A DNA stretch of 64,000 bases from assembly GCF_004770905.1 (NCBI RefSeq), contig NZ_RQHT01000014.1, positions 1,560,001-1,624,000 of the forward strand, given 5' to 3'. Made by a program: the position numbers and the translations under genes. Shown here one piece after another: positions 61,830 to 64,000 of this stretch; the stretch's first letter is position 1; each line of letters opens with the position of its first letter. Source of the DNA: Leptospira bandrabouensis (GTDB lineage Bacteria; Spirochaetota; Leptospiria; Leptospirales; Leptospiraceae). Under the pieces are notes generated by a model. The model was not told where the DNA came from. It searched no databases and worked only from the letters and a program-made list of their open reading frames with translations.

Positions 61830-64000
61830 ATGCTCCTTGAATATTTAAACGTAAATTCAATTCATATTCTTCCTAAAGCAAAAAATTGGGAGGATGTAAG
61901 TTTTGAGTTGTTGCGAAAAATGGAGGAAGGTCCATTTAAGAACGATTTACAAAATCGTATCCAGTCGTTCCCTAACAGTTTATTCGGAGATCTGGGACCT
62001 CATATTTTAATTCCGCATTTTCGTTCTGTACATATTAAAACTCCTGAAGTCTTTTTGTTTCTGATACCTCAAGGGATTCTAATGGGAGAACGATTTGTTC
62101 AATTAGTTGTATTTCAAATCATTCCAGAAACTCAACCATCTTTACATTTGCGCCTGTTACATGGCCTTTCTTCACTACTTCCACAAATTTTTGATGAATT
62201 GTTGAAATGCAATTCTGAATCAAAAGTTCTATCTGTGGTGCAACGTGGTGAATCAGATATGAAACCTAGTTACAAAAATCTAAACCAATCTCAGATTGCA
62301 TTTGAATTGCAAACAGATTTACAAAATGGTTTAAATCATTCAGAAGCAAAAGTTCGTTTAAAAACGTTTGGAAAAAATGCGATCGAAAAAGAAAAGTCTA
62401 CACCAGTTATTTGGAAATTAATTAGAAGTTTTTTTAGTTTATTTGCTGTTTTGTTATGGGTTGCCACTGCCTTATGTTTTGTACCTGGCGTAGATATGCC
62501 AGAATTGGGGATCGCAATTTTTGTTGTGGTAGTCATCAATGGTATTTTTTCTTTTTTCCAAGAATCAAAATCAGATCACGCAGTGGAAGCCTTACGTAAG
62601 TTACTCGCTCAGGATTGTCCTGTGATTCGCGAGGGGGTTACGACAACTGTTCCTGCAGATGAAATTGTTCCCGGGGATTTGATCGTACTTTCTGAAGGCG
62701 ATATTGTACCTGCCGATTGTAGAATTATAGAATCAGAGGACGTAGAAGTTGATAATTCATCTCTAACGGGAGAGTCTACATCGGCAAGGCGTTATAAATC
62801 AGATAGTGAAATCGTTTTGCAAGGAAAATTTCTTTGGTTAGAAATGCCGAATATACTTTTTGCAGGTAGTTCTTTAATCAAAGGAAAAGCAAAAGCCATT
62901 GTATTTGGTACAGGCCAATCCACGGAAATTGGTCAAATTGCAGGGATCACTTCCAAAATCAAACGAGAAGAAAGCCCATTACAAAAACAATTAAGACAAA
63001 CAGTAATTTCTATTTCTATATTTGCATTTGTGATTGGTATTGTTTTTCTTATTTTGGGTTATCTAGTTGCAGGACTCAGCTTTGTACAAGCATTCATTTT
63101 CTTTATAGGAATTTTTGTTGCGAATGTTCCTGAAGGTTTATTGCCAACTGTAACACTTTCTTTGGCGTTAGGTGTTTCGAGAATGGCCAAAAGAAATGCG
63201 ATTTTAAAAGATCTTTCTAGTGTTGAAACATTAGGTTGTACGACAGTTATATGTTCAGATAAAACAGGTACGTTAACACAAAATCAAATGCGTGTGATAG
63301 AAGTTTATTTTGATTCTTCTTCACTGACTCCACAAGAATTAGAAAAAAAAGAAGGGAATCAAGTTTTTCTAAGTTGTGGTTACCATTGTAATAATGCAAG
63401 TTTAGAGCCAACTCCTTTCGGTGATCCTACTGAACTTGCATTATTGTATTTATCGCAAGGACGGTTGAAAGATACAAAGGGAAAAAGAATTTATACAAAT
63501 GCATTTGAATCCGTAAGAAAACGAATGAGTGTGGTTGTAAAATCAGATAATTTTACCACTGCGTATGCAAAGGGAGGTCCTGTCGAAATACTATCTATTT
63601 GTACGCATGTATATGAGAATGGTTCCGTTGTTTTGTTAGATGAAACCAAACGATCAAATCTTAAGAAAGCATCTGATTATTCTGCAAGTCAAGGTTATCG
63701 AGTTCTATCCTTTGCATATAAACTAGTGAACGAAGAGAATCCTTCCTGGGGTCAGGATTCAATCGAATCAAATATGGTTTACTTAGGGCATTGTTGTCTT
63801 GCAGATCCCGTTCGCCCTAAAGTTCCCGAAGCAATTGCAAAATGTCACACAGCAGGAATACGAATTTTAATGGTTACGGGGGATCATCCGCTTACGGCTG
63901 AATCTGTGGGTCGTTCCATTGGGATTGGCGGAGAAAGTCCAGTTGTTATCACTGGAGTCGAATTAGATAAAATGAATGATGCCTCTCTCAGGGAATGGAT
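61830..64000 (+). CDS. Cation P-type ATPase with N-terminal PTS EIIA-like domain, 3' end outside window
   Basis: Open to the window end (more than 720 residues). Residues 1-135 resemble a PTS EIIA type-2 domain: LIPHFRS with His63 at the phospho-His position, and PSLHLRLLHGLSSLL. From about 150 follows a P2-type ATPase: N-terminal cation domain, helices 1-2, DNSSLTGES (actuator TGES), NVPEGLLPTVTLSLA in helix 4, the phosphorylation site CSDKTGTLTQN (Asp477), and KGGPVEIL (ATP-site Lys). MVTGDHPLTA is visible near the edge. It resembles Ca2+ or Na+/K+-type pumps. ATG 61830 has GGAG very close; TTG 61815 is an alternative. Confidence 0.88.
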   Translation, partial: MLLEYLNVNSIHILPKAKNWEDVSFELLRKMEEGPFKNDLQNRIQSFPNSLFGDLGPHILIPHFRSVHIKTPEVFLFLIPQGILMGERFVQLVVFQIIPETQPSLHLRLLHGLSSLLPQIFDELLKCNSESKVLSVVQRGESDMKPSYKNLNQSQIAFELQTDLQNGLNHSEAKVRLKTFGKNAIEKEKSTPVIWKLIRSFFSLFAVLLWVATALCFVPGVDMPELGIAIFVVVVINGIFSFFQESKSDHAVEALRKLLAQDCPVIREGVTTTVPADEIVPGDLIVLSEGDIVPADCRIIESEDVEVDNSSLTGESTSARRYKSDSEIVLQGKFLWLEMPNILFAGSSLIKGKAKAIVFGTGQSTEIGQIAGITSKIKREESPLQKQLRQTVISISIFAFVIGIVFLILGYLVAGLSFVQAFIFFIGIFVANVPEGLLPTVTLSLALGVSRMAKRNAILKDLSSVETLGCTTVICSDKTGTLTQNQMRVIEVYFDSSSLTPQELEKKEGNQVFLSCGYHCNNASLEPTPFGDPTELALLYLSQGRLKDTKGKRIYTNAFESVRKRMSVVVKSDNFTTAYAKGGPVEILSICTHVYENGSVVLLDETKRSNLKKASDYSASQGYRVLSFAYKLVNEENPSWGQDSIESNMVYLGHCCLADPVRPKVPEAIAKCHTAGIRILMVTGDHPLTAESVGRSIGIGGESPVVITGVELDKMNDASLREW

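Noticed and set aside
1..64000. CRISPR array, insertion sequences, prophage
   Set aside because: No regularly spaced repeats, no transposase or integrase genes, and no phage structural genes were seen in the translated frames.

Overview
This 64 kb window is AT-rich (roughly 36-37% GC by eye) and reads as chromosomal DNA of a spirochaete of the genus Leptospira, most likely a saprophytic (free-living) species. The reasons are the many small lipoproteins with relaxed spirochaetal lipoboxes, a decayed gene of the DUF1554 family that is common in Leptospira, a protein segment that matches leptospiral FlaB flagellin, many chemotaxis receptors and hybrid kinases, and families such as TRL-like, DUF2461, LpxR-like and DUF4334. 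I saw no rRNA, tRNA, CRISPR array or insertion sequence. The assignment rests on remembered family features, not on a database search.

Layout. 0-10 kb: the 3' part of a DUF2075 helicase-like gene, a siderophore-interacting flavoprotein, a 7TM hybrid histidine kinase, a TEX264/GyrI-like membrane protein, DUF2461 and a GH1 beta-glycosidase. 10-16.5 kb: exported proteins (lipoproteins, ankyrin repeats, DUF3592) and a three-gene lipoprotein run: DsbA-like, NADase-type glycan-binding-like, and a protein whose C-terminal half resembles Cox11/CtaG. 16.5-22.3 kb: signalling, with a PAS/HisKA/REC/HPt hybrid kinase followed by a REC-EAL c-di-GMP phosphodiesterase, and a stand-alone STAS/SpoIIAA-like protein followed by a chemotaxis receptor. 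23-30.8 kb: an SQR-like flavoprotein, two MarR regulators each associated with good palindromic operators, a thiolase, a TIGR04283-like glycosyltransferase, and rnk. 30.9-39 kb: tag, hydrolases, an M14 peptidase, a HisKA_2 kinase with a small membrane partner, HAD and CoA-binding proteins. 39-45.5 kb: the DUF1554 pseudogene, a two-gene cassette of highly divergent flagellin-like proteins, a second chemotaxis receptor carrying the STAS-like domain as a fusion, and an exported DJ-1/PfpI protein divergent from a membrane-anchored AraC regulator. 46.7-53 kb: a minus-strand run of DUF3817, an LpxR-like deacylase, an MFS transporter, a GH2 glycosidase and a YheT-like hydrolase. 53-64 kb: a neutral ceramidase, two polytopic GT-C-like membrane proteins overlapping tail to tail, a beta-propeller lipoprotein, an SDR, and a P-type ATPase (cut by the window end) with an N-terminal PTS EIIA-like domain.

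The most unusual items are (1) the flagellin-like gene pair at 39961-41842, in which one protein is exported and the other lacks the C-terminal D0 helix; (2) the EIIA-like/P-type ATPase fusion; (3) a dispersed element present twice (about 7.1 and 29.1 kb), with conserved flanks and a covarying central hairpin; and (4) one STAS-like domain used both free and fused to a chemotaxis receptor.
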